From Streptomyces sp. TRM49041 (GTDB lineage Bacteria > Actinomycetota > Actinomycetes > Streptomycetales > Streptomycetaceae): a stretch of 64,000 nt of DNA. A model generated the notes under the pieces. It was not told the DNA's origin. It searched no databases and saw nothing but the letters and a program-made list of their open reading frames with translations. This document shows positions 26,432 through 34,188 of the stretch, one piece after another. Location of the stretch: the NCBI RefSeq assembly GCF_008271805.1, contig NZ_VSRY01000091.1:62001-126000 (forward strand). Reading direction: 5' to 3'. Every line of letters begins with the position of its first letter. The stretch's first letter is position 1. Both the position numbers and the translations under genes were made by a program.

Positions 26432-27825
26432 GCGACGCTGCCGTGTCTCTGACCAGCATGGAGTTCCACCCGCAGCCCAAGCCGGGCACGCCCCGGGTGT
26501 GGGCCTTCCCCGCCCCCGAGCGGGGCACCCTCGGCAACGGCCTGACCGTGCTTCGCTGCCACCGCCCCGGCCAGCAGGTCGTGGCCGTCGAGATCGTCCT
26601 CGACGCCCCCCTGGACGCCGAGCCCGAGGGTCTCGACGGCGTCGCCACGATCATGGCGCGCGCCCTGTCCGAGGGCACCGACAAGCACTCGGCCGAGGAG
26701 TTCGCCGCCGAGCTGGAGCGGTGCGGTGCCACCCTCGACGCGCACGCCGACCACCCCGGCGTACGCGTCTCCCTGGAGGTCCCGGCCTCCCGCCTGCCGA
26801 AGGCCCTCGGGCTCCTCGCCGAGGCCCTCCGGGCGCCCGCCTTCGCCGACAGCGAGGTCGAGCGCCTGGTCCGCAACCGGCTCGACGAGATCCCGCACGA
26901 GACGGCCAACCCGGCGCGGCGCGCCGCCAAGCAGCTCTCCGCCGAGCTGTTCCCGGCCTCCTCGCGCATGTCCCGCCCCCGCCAGGGCTCCGAGGACACC
27001 GTCGCCCGGATCGACTCGGCGGCCGTACGCGCCTTCTACGAGGCCCATGTCCGGCCCGCGTCGGCCACCGCCGTGGTGGTCGGCGACCTGACCGGGATCG
27101 ACCTCGACACGGTGCTCGGCGACACCCTCGGCGCCTGGACCGGCGACGCCCCCCGGCCGGGTGCGGCGCGGCCCGTGACCGCCGACGACACCGGCCGCGT
27201 GGTCATCGTCGACCGGCCGGGCGCCGTGCAGACGCAGCTGCTCATCGGCCGTACCGGCGCCGACCGGCACGACCGGGTGTGGCCGGCGCAGGTCGTCGGC
27301 ACCTACTGTCTGGGCGGCACCCTCACCTCCCGCCTGGACCGCGTCCTACGCGAGGAGAAGGGCTACACCTACGGCGTACGGGCCTTCGGCCAGGTGCTGC
27401 GCTCTCTGCCGGACGGCACGGGTGCGGCGATGCTCGCCATCAGCGGCTCGGTCGACACGCCCAACACCGGCCCCGCGCTGGACGACCTGTGGAAGGTCCT
27501 GCGCACCCTCGCGGCCGAGGGCCTGACCGACGCCGAGCGGGACGCGGCCGTGCACAACCTGGTGGGCGTGGCCCCGCTCAAGTACGAGACGGCCGCGTCC
27601 GTCGCGGGCACGCTCGCCGACCAGGTCGAGCAGCACCTGCCGGACGACTTCCAGGCGCAGCTGTACCAGCGCCTGGACACGACGGGCACGGTGGAGGCCA
27701 CGGCGGCGGTCGTCAACGCCTTCCCGCCGGACCGTCTGGTCACCGTGCTCGTCGGTGACGCCGCGCAGATCAAGGCGCCCGTGGAGGCGCTCGGCATCGG
27801 TGAAGTCACGGTCGTCACCGGCTGA
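26428..27825 (+). CDS. M16-family peptidase, non-catalytic partner subunit
   Basis: 465 aa from the GTG at 26428, overlapping the upstream stop. It has the M16 fold (LGNGLTVLRCHRPGQQVVAVEIVL, then DGVATIMARALSEGTDKHS) but lacks HxxEH; the equivalent stretch carries no zinc ligands. It keeps the C-terminal Arg/Tyr pair, SRLDRVLREEKGYTYGVRAF, which positions substrate in M16B pairs. Division of labour with the upstream catalytic subunit is therefore expected, as in mitochondrial processing peptidase alpha/beta. Substrate unknown. Confidence 0.9.
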   Translation: MSDAAVSLTSMEFHPQPKPGTPRVWAFPAPERGTLGNGLTVLRCHRPGQQVVAVEIVLDAPLDAEPEGLDGVATIMARALSEGTDKHSAEEFAAELERCGATLDAHADHPGVRVSLEVPASRLPKALGLLAEALRAPAFADSEVERLVRNRLDEIPHETANPARRAAKQLSAELFPASSRMSRPRQGSEDTVARIDSAAVRAFYEAHVRPASATAVVVGDLTGIDLDTVLGDTLGAWTGDAPRPGAARPVTADDTGRVVIVDRPGAVQTQLLIGRTGADRHDRVWPAQVVGTYCLGGTLTSRLDRVLREEKGYTYGVRAFGQVLRSLPDGTGAAMLAISGSVDTPNTGPALDDLWKVLRTLAAEGLTDAERDAAVHNLVGVAPLKYETAASVAGTLADQVEQHLPDDFQAQLYQRLDTTGTVEATAAVVNAFPPDRLVTVLVGDAAQIKAPVEALGIGEVTVVTG

Positions 27826-27858
27826 TTGACGCCCGGCGGGCCCATCTGCCGGTCCGAC

Positions 27859-27894
27859 CGGAACCCCGGCATCCTCTCGGATGCCGGGGTTCCG
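27859..27894 (+). terminator. Strong hairpin after the M16 operon
   Basis: 16-bp perfect stem (CGGAACCCCGGCATCC and complement) with a 4-base TCTC loop. Confidence 0.9.
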
Positions 27895-28051
27895 CTTATC
27901 CCGGGCCATATGTCCGGTTTATTGGAGAGGTTGGGTGTCTGCCCTGTGGCGTGCGCTACAAAAAACCGTGTCCGTTTGGTGATTGAAAGATCGGCCGCTT
28001 AGCGTCTTAGCCGCTGTCCGCCCGCTGTACCCGCCGCATCCGCGGCACCGG

Positions 28052-28235
28052 GCAGCCATCGCCGAATCCCCGTCGGGCGCGAGCCCGGGGAGCCGGGGAC
28101 CCGCCCTCCTGTCGCCGCCTTCGCGGCTGGAGGGGCCCAGTCCCTGGGGTGAATCGGACGCCTTCGCGACCGCGCGGAGGGGCCCGTAGGAGACCTTCCT
28201 GCTCCGAACCCGTCAGCTAACCCGGTAGGCGAGAA
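28052..28235 (+). promoter_or_regulatory. c-di-AMP riboswitch (ydaO-yuaA type)
   Basis: The leader of the M23 gene shows the hallmark conserved blocks of this class: GCCGAATCC near 28061, GAGCCGGGGACCC at 28087-28101, TGGGGTGAATC at 28146, GTAGGAGACCTTCC at 28186, and CCGAACCCGTCAGCTAACCC followed by GGTAGGCG ending near 28232. In streptomycetes this RNA sits before cell-wall hydrolase genes and c-di-AMP binding turns expression down. The end lies about 28 bases before the ATG. Exact boundaries are approximate. Confidence 0.93.
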
Positions 28236-28259
28236 GGAAGGAAAGGACACGTCCACTTC

Positions 28260-29030
28260 ATGGCGTTCACCCGTGCCACCGGGAAGCACCGTGCCGCGAG
28301 CCGTCTGAGCCGCAGAAGCGCCCACGCCGCCGGCGTCGCCGCCCTCGCCACCTCCGGCGTCATCGGAACCCTCACCTCCCCCGCGTCCGCCGCCGACGCG
28401 GACCGCGCCTCCTTCGAGGACACCGGCCTCAATCAGGCCATCACCACCTACGACCTGGCGGACGAGGTCGAGGACCAGGCGTCGGCCCAGGAGCAGGTCG
28501 CCGAGGTGGCCGAGCGTCAGGCGGCGGCCGAGGTGGCCGCGAAGCGCAAGGCCGAGGCCCGTGTCGAGGCCGCCCGCGAGGCCGCGGAGCGCGCCGACCG
28601 TGAGGCCGAGCGCAAGCGCCTGAACTCGTTCCAGCTGCCGGTCGCCGGCTCGTACGTCTCCACCGCCTACAAGGCGGGCGGCTCCCTGTGGTCCTCCGGC
28701 AGCCACTCGGGCGTCGACTTCCACGCCGCGTACGGCTCCGGCGTCGTCTCCGTGGGGCTCGGCACCGTCGTCGAGGCCGGCTGGGGCGGCGCGTACGGCA
28801 ACAACGTCGTGATCCGCATGCACGACGGCACGTACACCCAGTACGGCCACCTGTCCTCGATCGGCGTCTCGGTCGGCCAGACTGTCATGCCCGGCCAGCA
28901 GATCGGCCTCGCCGGCTCGACCGGCAACTCGACCGGTCCGCACCTGCACTTCGAGGCCCGCACGAGCGCCGAGTACGGCTCGGACATCGACCCCGTCGCC
29001 TACCTCAGGGCGCGCGGCGTCAGCGTCTGA
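28260..29030 (+). CDS. Secreted M23 metallopeptidase (cell-wall hydrolase)
   Basis: 256 aa. Signal peptide: basic SRLSRRSAHAAGVAALATSGVI with Ala-x-Ala cleavage near SPASAADA (residue ~44). A charged coiled coil covers about 60-118 (EVEDQASAQEQVAEVAERQAAAEVAAKRK...). The LytM/M23 domain spans about 125-250, with zinc ligands in HSGVDFHA (H...D) and GPHLHFE (HxH). It is a lysostaphin-like endopeptidase that should cut peptidoglycan cross-links; coiled-coil M23 proteins can also act as activators or degenerate scaffolds, but the ligands look intact here. Controlled by the c-di-AMP riboswitch directly upstream. Confidence 0.95.
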   Translation: MAFTRATGKHRAASRLSRRSAHAAGVAALATSGVIGTLTSPASAADADRASFEDTGLNQAITTYDLADEVEDQASAQEQVAEVAERQAAAEVAAKRKAEARVEAAREAAERADREAERKRLNSFQLPVAGSYVSTAYKAGGSLWSSGSHSGVDFHAAYGSGVVSVGLGTVVEAGWGGAYGNNVVIRMHDGTYTQYGHLSSIGVSVGQTVMPGQQIGLAGSTGNSTGPHLHFEARTSAEYGSDIDPVAYLRARGVSV

Positions 29031-29046
29031 CGCCCCCTCGGACCCC

Positions 29047-29081
29047 CGAAGGCCCCGGCTCCGGACGAGCCGGGGCCTTCG
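29047..29081 (+). terminator. Strong hairpin after the M23 gene
   Basis: CGAAGGCCCCGGCTC and complement, 15-bp perfect stem, 5-base loop. Confidence 0.88.
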
Positions 29082-29235
29082 TCGTGGGCTTCCGTCCTCC
29101 CGGCGGCCAAAAATTCACCATGGAATCCGGCGCGGGATCGGAAAATGCGCTTCGTTGCAATAGAGTCACCGGACAGCGTCGAACTACTGGGTTTCGCGCG
29201 GATAAACGGTGGGCGGAGCGATTCGGAGGTTCGGT

Positions 29236-29913
29236 ATGCGCATTCCTGCGCACTCGGTATGCACGGCGATCCGAGCGGACATCATCTCCGGAGTGCTGCC
29301 GCGCGGCAGCCGGCTCACCGAGGAGCAGCTGGCCCGCCGCTACGGCGTCTCCCGCGTCCCGGTCCGTGAGGCCCTGCGCACCCTGGAGTCCGAGGGGTTC
29401 GTCACCTCCCGCCGCCATGTCGGCGCCTGTGTCGCCGAGCCCACCGAGCAGGAGGCCGCCGACCTGCTGGAGATGCGTACCCTTCTGGAGCCCCTCGGCG
29501 CCGCCCGCGCGGCCCAGCGGCGCACCGACGCCCATCTCAAGGTGCTCCGCGGCCTGGTCCGGCTGGGCCAGGAGCGGGCCCGCCGCGGCCAGGGCGAGGA
29601 CCTGCGGTCCCTGGGCGCCTGGTTCCACGAGACGCTCGCCCAGGCATCGGCCAGCCCCGGCCTGACCGCCCTGCTCGCCCAGCTGCGCCACAAGATCGCC
29701 TGGATGTACGCGATCGAGGAGCCCGTCCAGCCGACGGAGGTGTGGACCGAACACGGCGCGATCGTCGATGCGGTGGCGCGCGGTGACGCGGAGCGCGCCC
29801 GGGCGCTGACCGCCCAGCACGTCGAGCGCTGGCGCGGCGCCCACCGGCTGCGCCGCAGCGACCGCGTGAGGGGTTTGCAACATCCCGTAAACACCGCGGG
29901 AGCACGGAATTAA
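29236..29913 (+). CDS. GntR-family (FCD) transcriptional regulator
   Basis: 225 aa from the ATG at 29236, with GGAGG 6 bases upstream. Winged-helix GntR domain at about 1-75 (MRIPAHSVCTAIRADIISGVLPRGSRLTEEQLARRYGVSRVPVREALRTLESEGFV), FCD effector domain at about 85-210. The FCD metal histidines are only partly obvious (GAWFHETLAQ, EHGAIVDAV, TAQHVERW). Ligand unknown. It is convergent with ptsH and not divergent from a metabolic operon, so its targets are not evident from context. A 46-bp perfect palindrome lies between it and ptsH. Confidence 0.9.
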   Translation: MRIPAHSVCTAIRADIISGVLPRGSRLTEEQLARRYGVSRVPVREALRTLESEGFVTSRRHVGACVAEPTEQEAADLLEMRTLLEPLGAARAAQRRTDAHLKVLRGLVRLGQERARRGQGEDLRSLGAWFHETLAQASASPGLTALLAQLRHKIAWMYAIEEPVQPTEVWTEHGAIVDAVARGDAERARALTAQHVERWRGAHRLRRSDRVRGLQHPVNTAGARN

Positions 29914-30036
29914 CAGCGGGGCCGTATACAAAGGTGGGAAGAATTGACGGGGGGCTGTTTTCTGCTGCCGGAAAATGGTGGGCGGGAAAAGCGGAAAGTG
30001 CACGGCGGTCGGGTCGGTGTGTTGTCGCCGGAAAAG

Positions 30037-30082
30037 CAGCGGAGCCGCATTGTCCCGAATTCGGGACAATGCGGCTCCGCTG
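30037..30082. terminator. 46-bp perfect palindrome between convergent GntR gene and ptsH
   Basis: Perfect inverted repeat with 23-bp arms and no spacer, centred on GAATTC (30057-30062); outer end CAGCGGAGCCGCATTGTCCC. Most likely a bidirectional terminator, with an AATT tetraloop when folded as RNA. Its length and lack of any mismatch are unusual. Confidence 0.85.
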
Positions 30083-30096
30083 GTACGGCCGGAGGG

Positions 30097-30378
30097 TCAG
30101 ACGGTCTCGGGGAGCTCCTCGAGACCCTCGGCGACCAGCTTCGCCAGACGGTCCAGGGCGGCGTCCGCGCCCTCCGCGTCCGAAGCCAGCACGATCTCCT
30201 CGCCCCCCTGTGCGCCCAGGCCGAGCACCGCGAGCATCGACGCGGCGTTGACCGGGGTGCCGCCGGCCTTCGCGATGGTCACGGGGACGCCGGAGGCCGT
30301 GGTGGCGCGGACGAAGATGGAAGCGGGGCGGGCGTGCAGGCCCTCGGCCCAACCGACGTTGACGCGGCGCTCAGCCAT
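30097..30378 (-). CDS. ptsH: Phosphocarrier protein HPr
   Basis: 93 aa, ATG at 30378 with GAAGGG upstream. HPr relays phosphate from enzyme I to sugar-specific EIIA of the phosphotransferase system. The phosphoacceptor His15 is in EGLHARPASIFVRAT. The regulatory-site serine equivalent (Ser47) is in NAASMLAVLGLG. The remainder (GEEIVLASDAEG...LAKLVAEGLEELPETV) matches streptomycete HPr closely. A DasR-type dre box overlaps its promoter, which ties it to N-acetylglucosamine signalling. Confidence 0.97.
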   Translation of the reverse strand: MAERRVNVGWAEGLHARPASIFVRATTASGVPVTIAKAGGTPVNAASMLAVLGLGAQGGEEIVLASDAEGADAALDRLAKLVAEGLEELPETV

Positions 30379-30401
30379 GATGTTGCCCTTCAAACGCTAG
30401 C

Positions 30402-30417
30402 GGTTGTCTAGACCAGT
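30402..30417 (-). promoter_or_regulatory. dre site (DasR-responsive element) upstream of ptsH
   Basis: On the minus strand ACTGGTCTAGACAACC, close to the dre consensus ACTGGTCTAGACCACT, 24-39 bases before the ptsH ATG. DasR control of pts genes is established in S. coelicolor. Confidence 0.85.
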
Positions 30418-30591
30418 CTCTCATGCTCGGTAGAATGCTCGAACCGGTGCCCGAATCTTCTGTTTCGTCCGGGCCGTCCGGTCCGGCCGCGGCCGGACCT
30501 CCGGCCCCTGGTCGTACGCCGACCGACCCTCTTCGCGCCGCCATCCTCTCGGGCGCCTCCCGCATCGGTGGCAGCGCCGTACTCTTGGCCC

Positions 30592-33534
30592 ATGCTGAAC
30601 CCGTCCGATCAGTCGGCGCACGCCTACCCCGACCACTGGGAAGCCGACGTGGTGCTGCGTGACGGCGGCACCGCGCGGATCAGACCGATCACGACGGACG
30701 ACGCCGAACGCCTGGTCAGCTTCTACGAACAGGTCTCGGACGAGTCGAAGTACTACCGGTTCTTCGCACCCTACCCCCGGCTCTCCGCCAAGGACGTGCG
30801 CCACTTCACCCACCATGACTACGTGGACCGGGTGGGGTTGGCCGCCACGATCGGCGGCGAGTTCATCGCGACGGTCCGCTACGACCGGATCGACGAGCAC
30901 GGCCACCCCGCGACCGCACCCGCCGACGAGGCCGAGGTCGCCTTCCTCGTGCAGGACGCCCACCAGGGCCGGGGCGTCGCCTCCGCGCTCCTGGAGCACA
31001 TCGCCGCCGTCGCGCGCGAGCGCGGCATCCGGCGGTTCGCCGCGGAGGTGCTGCCCGCCAACACCAAGATGATCAAGGTGTTCACGGACGCCGGGTACAC
31101 CCAGAAGCGCAGCTTCGAGGACGGCGCCGTCCGCCTCCACCTCGACCTGGAGCCCACCGACCGGTCCCTCGCCGTCCAGCGCGCCCGCGAACAGCGCGCC
31201 GAGGCACGGTCGGTGCAGCGGCTCCTCGCCCCCGGCTCGGTCGCCGTCGTCGGCGCAGGCCGCACACCCGGCGGTGTCGGCCGCACGGTTCTGCGCAACC
31301 TCGTCGACTCCGGATTCACCGGCCGCGCGTACGCCGTGAACCACGCCCTGCCCGAAGGCCCCCCGGCCACCATGGACGGCGTCCCCGCGTACCGCTCCGT
31401 CGCCGACATCGGCGAGCCCGTCGACCTCGCGGTCGTCGCCGTGCCCGCCGCTCACGTCCCCGACGCCGTCGCCGACTGCGGCGAACACGGCGTCCGGGGA
31501 CTCGTCGTCCTCTCCGCCGGGTACGCCGAGAGCGGCCCGGCCGGGCGCGAGCGCCAGCGCGAGCTCGTACGGCAGGCCCGCTCGTACGGCATGCGGGTCA
31601 TCGGCCCCAACGCCTTCGGTGTGATCAACACCGCGGACGGGACCCGCCTCAACGCGTCCCTGGCCCCGCAACTGCCCTCGGCCGGACGCATCGGCCTGTT
31701 CACCCAGTCCGGCGCCATTGGCATCGCCCTGCTGTCCGGGCTGCACCGGCGCGGTGCGGGCGTGTCGTCGTTCGTGTCCGCCGGCAACCGGGCGGACGTG
31801 TCCGGCAACGACATCCTCCAGTACTGGTACGAGGACCCCGACACCGATGTCGTCCTGCTGTACCTGGAGTCCATCGGCAACCCGCGCAAGTTCACCCGCC
31901 TCGCGCGCCGTACCGCCGCCGTCAAGCCCGTCGTGGTCGTCAAGGGCGCCCGGCACAGCGGCAGCGCCCCGCCCGGCCACGCCGTGCCGGTCACCCGCAT
32001 CCCGCACGCCACGGTGTCCGAGCTGCTCCGCCAGGCCGGCGTCATCCGTGTCGACACGGTCACCGAACTGGTCGACGCGGGCCTGCTTCTCGCCGGGCAG
32101 CCGCTGCCCGCCGGTCCGCGCGTCGCGATCCTCGGCAACTCCGAGTCGCTCGGCCTCCTCACGTACGACGCCTGCCTCACCGAGGGCCTGCGCCCGCTGC
32201 ACCCCCGCGACCTGACGACCGCCGCCACGCCCGACGACTTCCGCACCGCCCTGGCGGAGGCCCTGCACGACGACGGCTGCGACGCCGTGGTCGTGACCGC
32301 GATCCCCTGGGTCGGCCCGCAGGGCACGACCGAGCTCACCGACGAGGGCGAGCTCCTGGCCGAGGCTCTCCAGGAGGCCACCGCCGCGTCCCCGTCCAAG
32401 CCGGTGGTCGTCGTCCACGTCGAACTGGGTGCCCTGGCCGACGCCCTGGCCGCGGCCACCAGCACGGCCCCGGCCCCGGAACGGCCCCCGGGGACCGCCC
32501 CTCCCGCCACCGGGACGGCCGCGGGCCCCGCCGGTGCCAGGGGCGGCACGCCCGCCGGTAACGCCGCGCACCCGGCCCGGCCGCCCGGGCCCGCATCGCC
32601 CCCCGGGCCCGCCGCCCAGGACCCCGCCTCCGCCCCCGACGCCACCCCCCATGCCGCCCCCGGGCGCATTCCCGCCTACCCCGCCGCCGAGCGGGCCGTG
32701 CGCGCGCTCGCCGAGGCCGTCAGATACGCGGAGTGGCGGCGGAAGGCAGCCGAGCCGGGGCGGGTGCCCGAGTACGACGGGATCGACGAGGGCGGGGCCG
32801 CCGCGCAGATCGGGCGGTTGCTCGACGGCCAGGGAGTGGGGGAGCGGGGCGTCACCCTCCCGCAGCACGACGCCCAGGAACTGCTCGGTCGGTACGGGAT
32901 CGCCGTACAGCCCGCGCTGCCGGCGCCCGACCCGGACGCCGCCGTCCACGCGGCCGCCCGCCTCGGCTACCCGGTCGCCCTCAAGACCACCGCGCCGCAC
33001 CTGCGGCACCGCCCTGACCTCGGCGGCGTACGCCTCGACCTGGCCACCGAGGAACAGCTGCGCACCGCGTACGCCGAGCTCACCGACGACCTCGGCAAGC
33101 CGACGGAGCTCCAGCCGGTCGTCCAGGCCATGGTCCCGCGCGGCGTCGACACCGTCGTCCGCGCCGCCATCGACCCCGCCGTCGGCGCCGTCCTCTCCTT
33201 CGGCCTCGCCGGGGCGCCCTCCGAGCTGCTCGGCGACACCGCGCACCGACTCGTTCCGGCCACCGACCGCGACGTGGCCGAGCAGATCCGCTCGATCCGG
33301 ACAGCCCCTCTCCTCTTCGGCTGGCGCGGCTCCGCCCCCGTCGACACCGCCGCCCTGGAGGAACTGCTCCTCCGCGTCTCCCGGCTGGTCGACGACCACC
33401 CGGAGATCGTCGCCGTCGCCCTGGAGCCGGTCATCGTCGCCCCGCAGGGCCTCGCCGTCCTCGGCGCGACCATACGGCTCGCCCCGCCCCCGGCCCGTAC
33501 CGACCTCGGCCCCAGGCGCCTGCCCAGCTACTGA
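30592..33534 (+). CDS. GNAT acetyltransferase fused to ADP-forming acyl-CoA synthetase-like protein
   Basis: 980 aa from the ATG at 30592 (MLNPSDQSAHAYPDHWEADV). Order: GNAT domain about 20-190 (acetyl-CoA loop QDAHQGRGVASALL), CoA-binding Rossmann domain about 205-340 (LLAPGSVAVVGAGRTPGGVGRTVL), two succinyl-CoA-ligase-like flavodoxin domains about 345-625, a Pro/Ala/Gly linker at about 625-695, then an ATP-grasp domain about 755-980 (YPVALKTTAPHLRHRPDLGGVRLDL). Pat-type enzymes with these modules acetylate lysines of acetyl-CoA synthetase; E. coli Pat has GNAT at the C-terminus, here it is N-terminal. The usual HTGALAG phospho-histidine loop reads GHAVPVT, so synthetase activity may be lost. 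Protein acylation is the most likely role. Confidence 0.88.
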   Translation: MLNPSDQSAHAYPDHWEADVVLRDGGTARIRPITTDDAERLVSFYEQVSDESKYYRFFAPYPRLSAKDVRHFTHHDYVDRVGLAATIGGEFIATVRYDRIDEHGHPATAPADEAEVAFLVQDAHQGRGVASALLEHIAAVARERGIRRFAAEVLPANTKMIKVFTDAGYTQKRSFEDGAVRLHLDLEPTDRSLAVQRAREQRAEARSVQRLLAPGSVAVVGAGRTPGGVGRTVLRNLVDSGFTGRAYAVNHALPEGPPATMDGVPAYRSVADIGEPVDLAVVAVPAAHVPDAVADCGEHGVRGLVVLSAGYAESGPAGRERQRELVRQARSYGMRVIGPNAFGVINTADGTRLNASLAPQLPSAGRIGLFTQSGAIGIALLSGLHRRGAGVSSFVSAGNRADVSGNDILQYWYEDPDTDVVLLYLESIGNPRKFTRLARRTAAVKPVVVVKGARHSGSAPPGHAVPVTRIPHATVSELLRQAGVIRVDTVTELVDAGLLLAGQPLPAGPRVAILGNSESLGLLTYDACLTEGLRPLHPRDLTTAATPDDFRTALAEALHDDGCDAVVVTAIPWVGPQGTTELTDEGELLAEALQEATAASPSKPVVVVHVELGALADALAAATSTAPAPERPPGTAPPATGTAAGPAGARGGTPAGNAAHPARPPGPASPPGPAAQDPASAPDATPHAAPGRIPAYPAAERAVRALAEAVRYAEWRRKAAEPGRVPEYDGIDEGGAAAQIGRLLDGQGVGERGVTLPQHDAQELLGRYGIAVQPALPAPDPDAAVHAAARLGYPVALKTTAPHLRHRPDLGGVRLDLATEEQLRTAYAELTDDLGKPTELQPVVQAMVPRGVDTVVRAAIDPAVGAVLSFGLAGAPSELLGDTAHRLVPATDRDVAEQIRSIRTAPLLFGWRGSAPVDTAALEELLLRVSRLVDDHPEIVAVALEPVIVAPQGLAVLGATIRLAPPPARTDLGPRRLPSY

Positions 33535-33603
33535 GTGATACCAGCTCCGGAACCGGCTCCAGGACCGTCACCGGGGCCCCGCGCGCCCCGTAGGATGGAG
33601 TCC

Positions 33604-34188
33604 ATGGCGAAGACCGGTACGACGACCCAGGGGCTGCGCGCGGCGATCGAGCGCAGCGGCTATTACCCGGCCCTCGTGGCCGAGGCGGTGGAGGCCGCCG
33701 TCGGCGGCGAGCCGATCGCGTCGTACCTCGTCCACCAGGAGACCACCTTCGACGCCAACGAGGTACGGCGCCATGTCACCGTCCTCGTCCTGACGTCGAC
33801 CCGCTTCATCGTCAGCCACACGGACGAGCAGAACGCCGACACCAGCTCGCCGACGCCGTACGCGACCACCTCCACCGAGTCGGTCAAGCTCGATCGGATC
33901 TCGTCGGTCGTGGTCAGCCGGGTCGTCGCCAACCCGGAGGCGTACACCCCGGGCACCCTGCCCCGCGAGGTCGTCCTCACCATCGGCTGGGGCGCCGTCT
34001 CCCGTATCGACCTCGAACCGGCCGCCTGCGGCGACCCGAACTGCGAGGCCGACCACGGCTACACCGGCAACTCCACCGCCGACGACCTCAGCCTCCGCGT
34101 CAGCGAGGCGGGCGACGGTCCGGAGACGGTCCGCCAGGCCCTACTCTTCGCCCAGGCCCTCTCCGAAGCCACCGCGGCCACCCGCTGA
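33604..34188 (+). CDS. DUF5998 family protein
   Basis: 194 aa from the ATG at 33604 (another in-frame ATG 9 bases upstream is possible). Soluble alpha/beta protein: HVTVLVLTSTRFIVSHTDEQ, TESVKLDRISSVVVSRVV, REVVLTIGWGAVSRIDLEPAACGDPNCEADHGYTG. The CGDPNCEADHGY cluster may bind a metal. Conserved in actinomycetes immediately before the phosphodiesterase-like gene, with which its stop overlaps (TGATG). Function unknown. Confidence 0.85.
   Translation: MAKTGTTTQGLRAAIERSGYYPALVAEAVEAAVGGEPIASYLVHQETTFDANEVRRHVTVLVLTSTRFIVSHTDEQNADTSSPTPYATTSTESVKLDRISSVVVSRVVANPEAYTPGTLPREVVLTIGWGAVSRIDLEPAACGDPNCEADHGYTGNSTADDLSLRVSEAGDGPETVRQALLFAQALSEATAATR

Noticed and set aside
30421-33399. A ~990-codon open frame on the minus strand under the GNAT/acyl-CoA synthetase gene
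   Set aside because: Antisense shadow caused by GC-rich third positions; its product is Gly/Val/Asp-rich with no domain, whereas the plus-strand protein has clear motifs.
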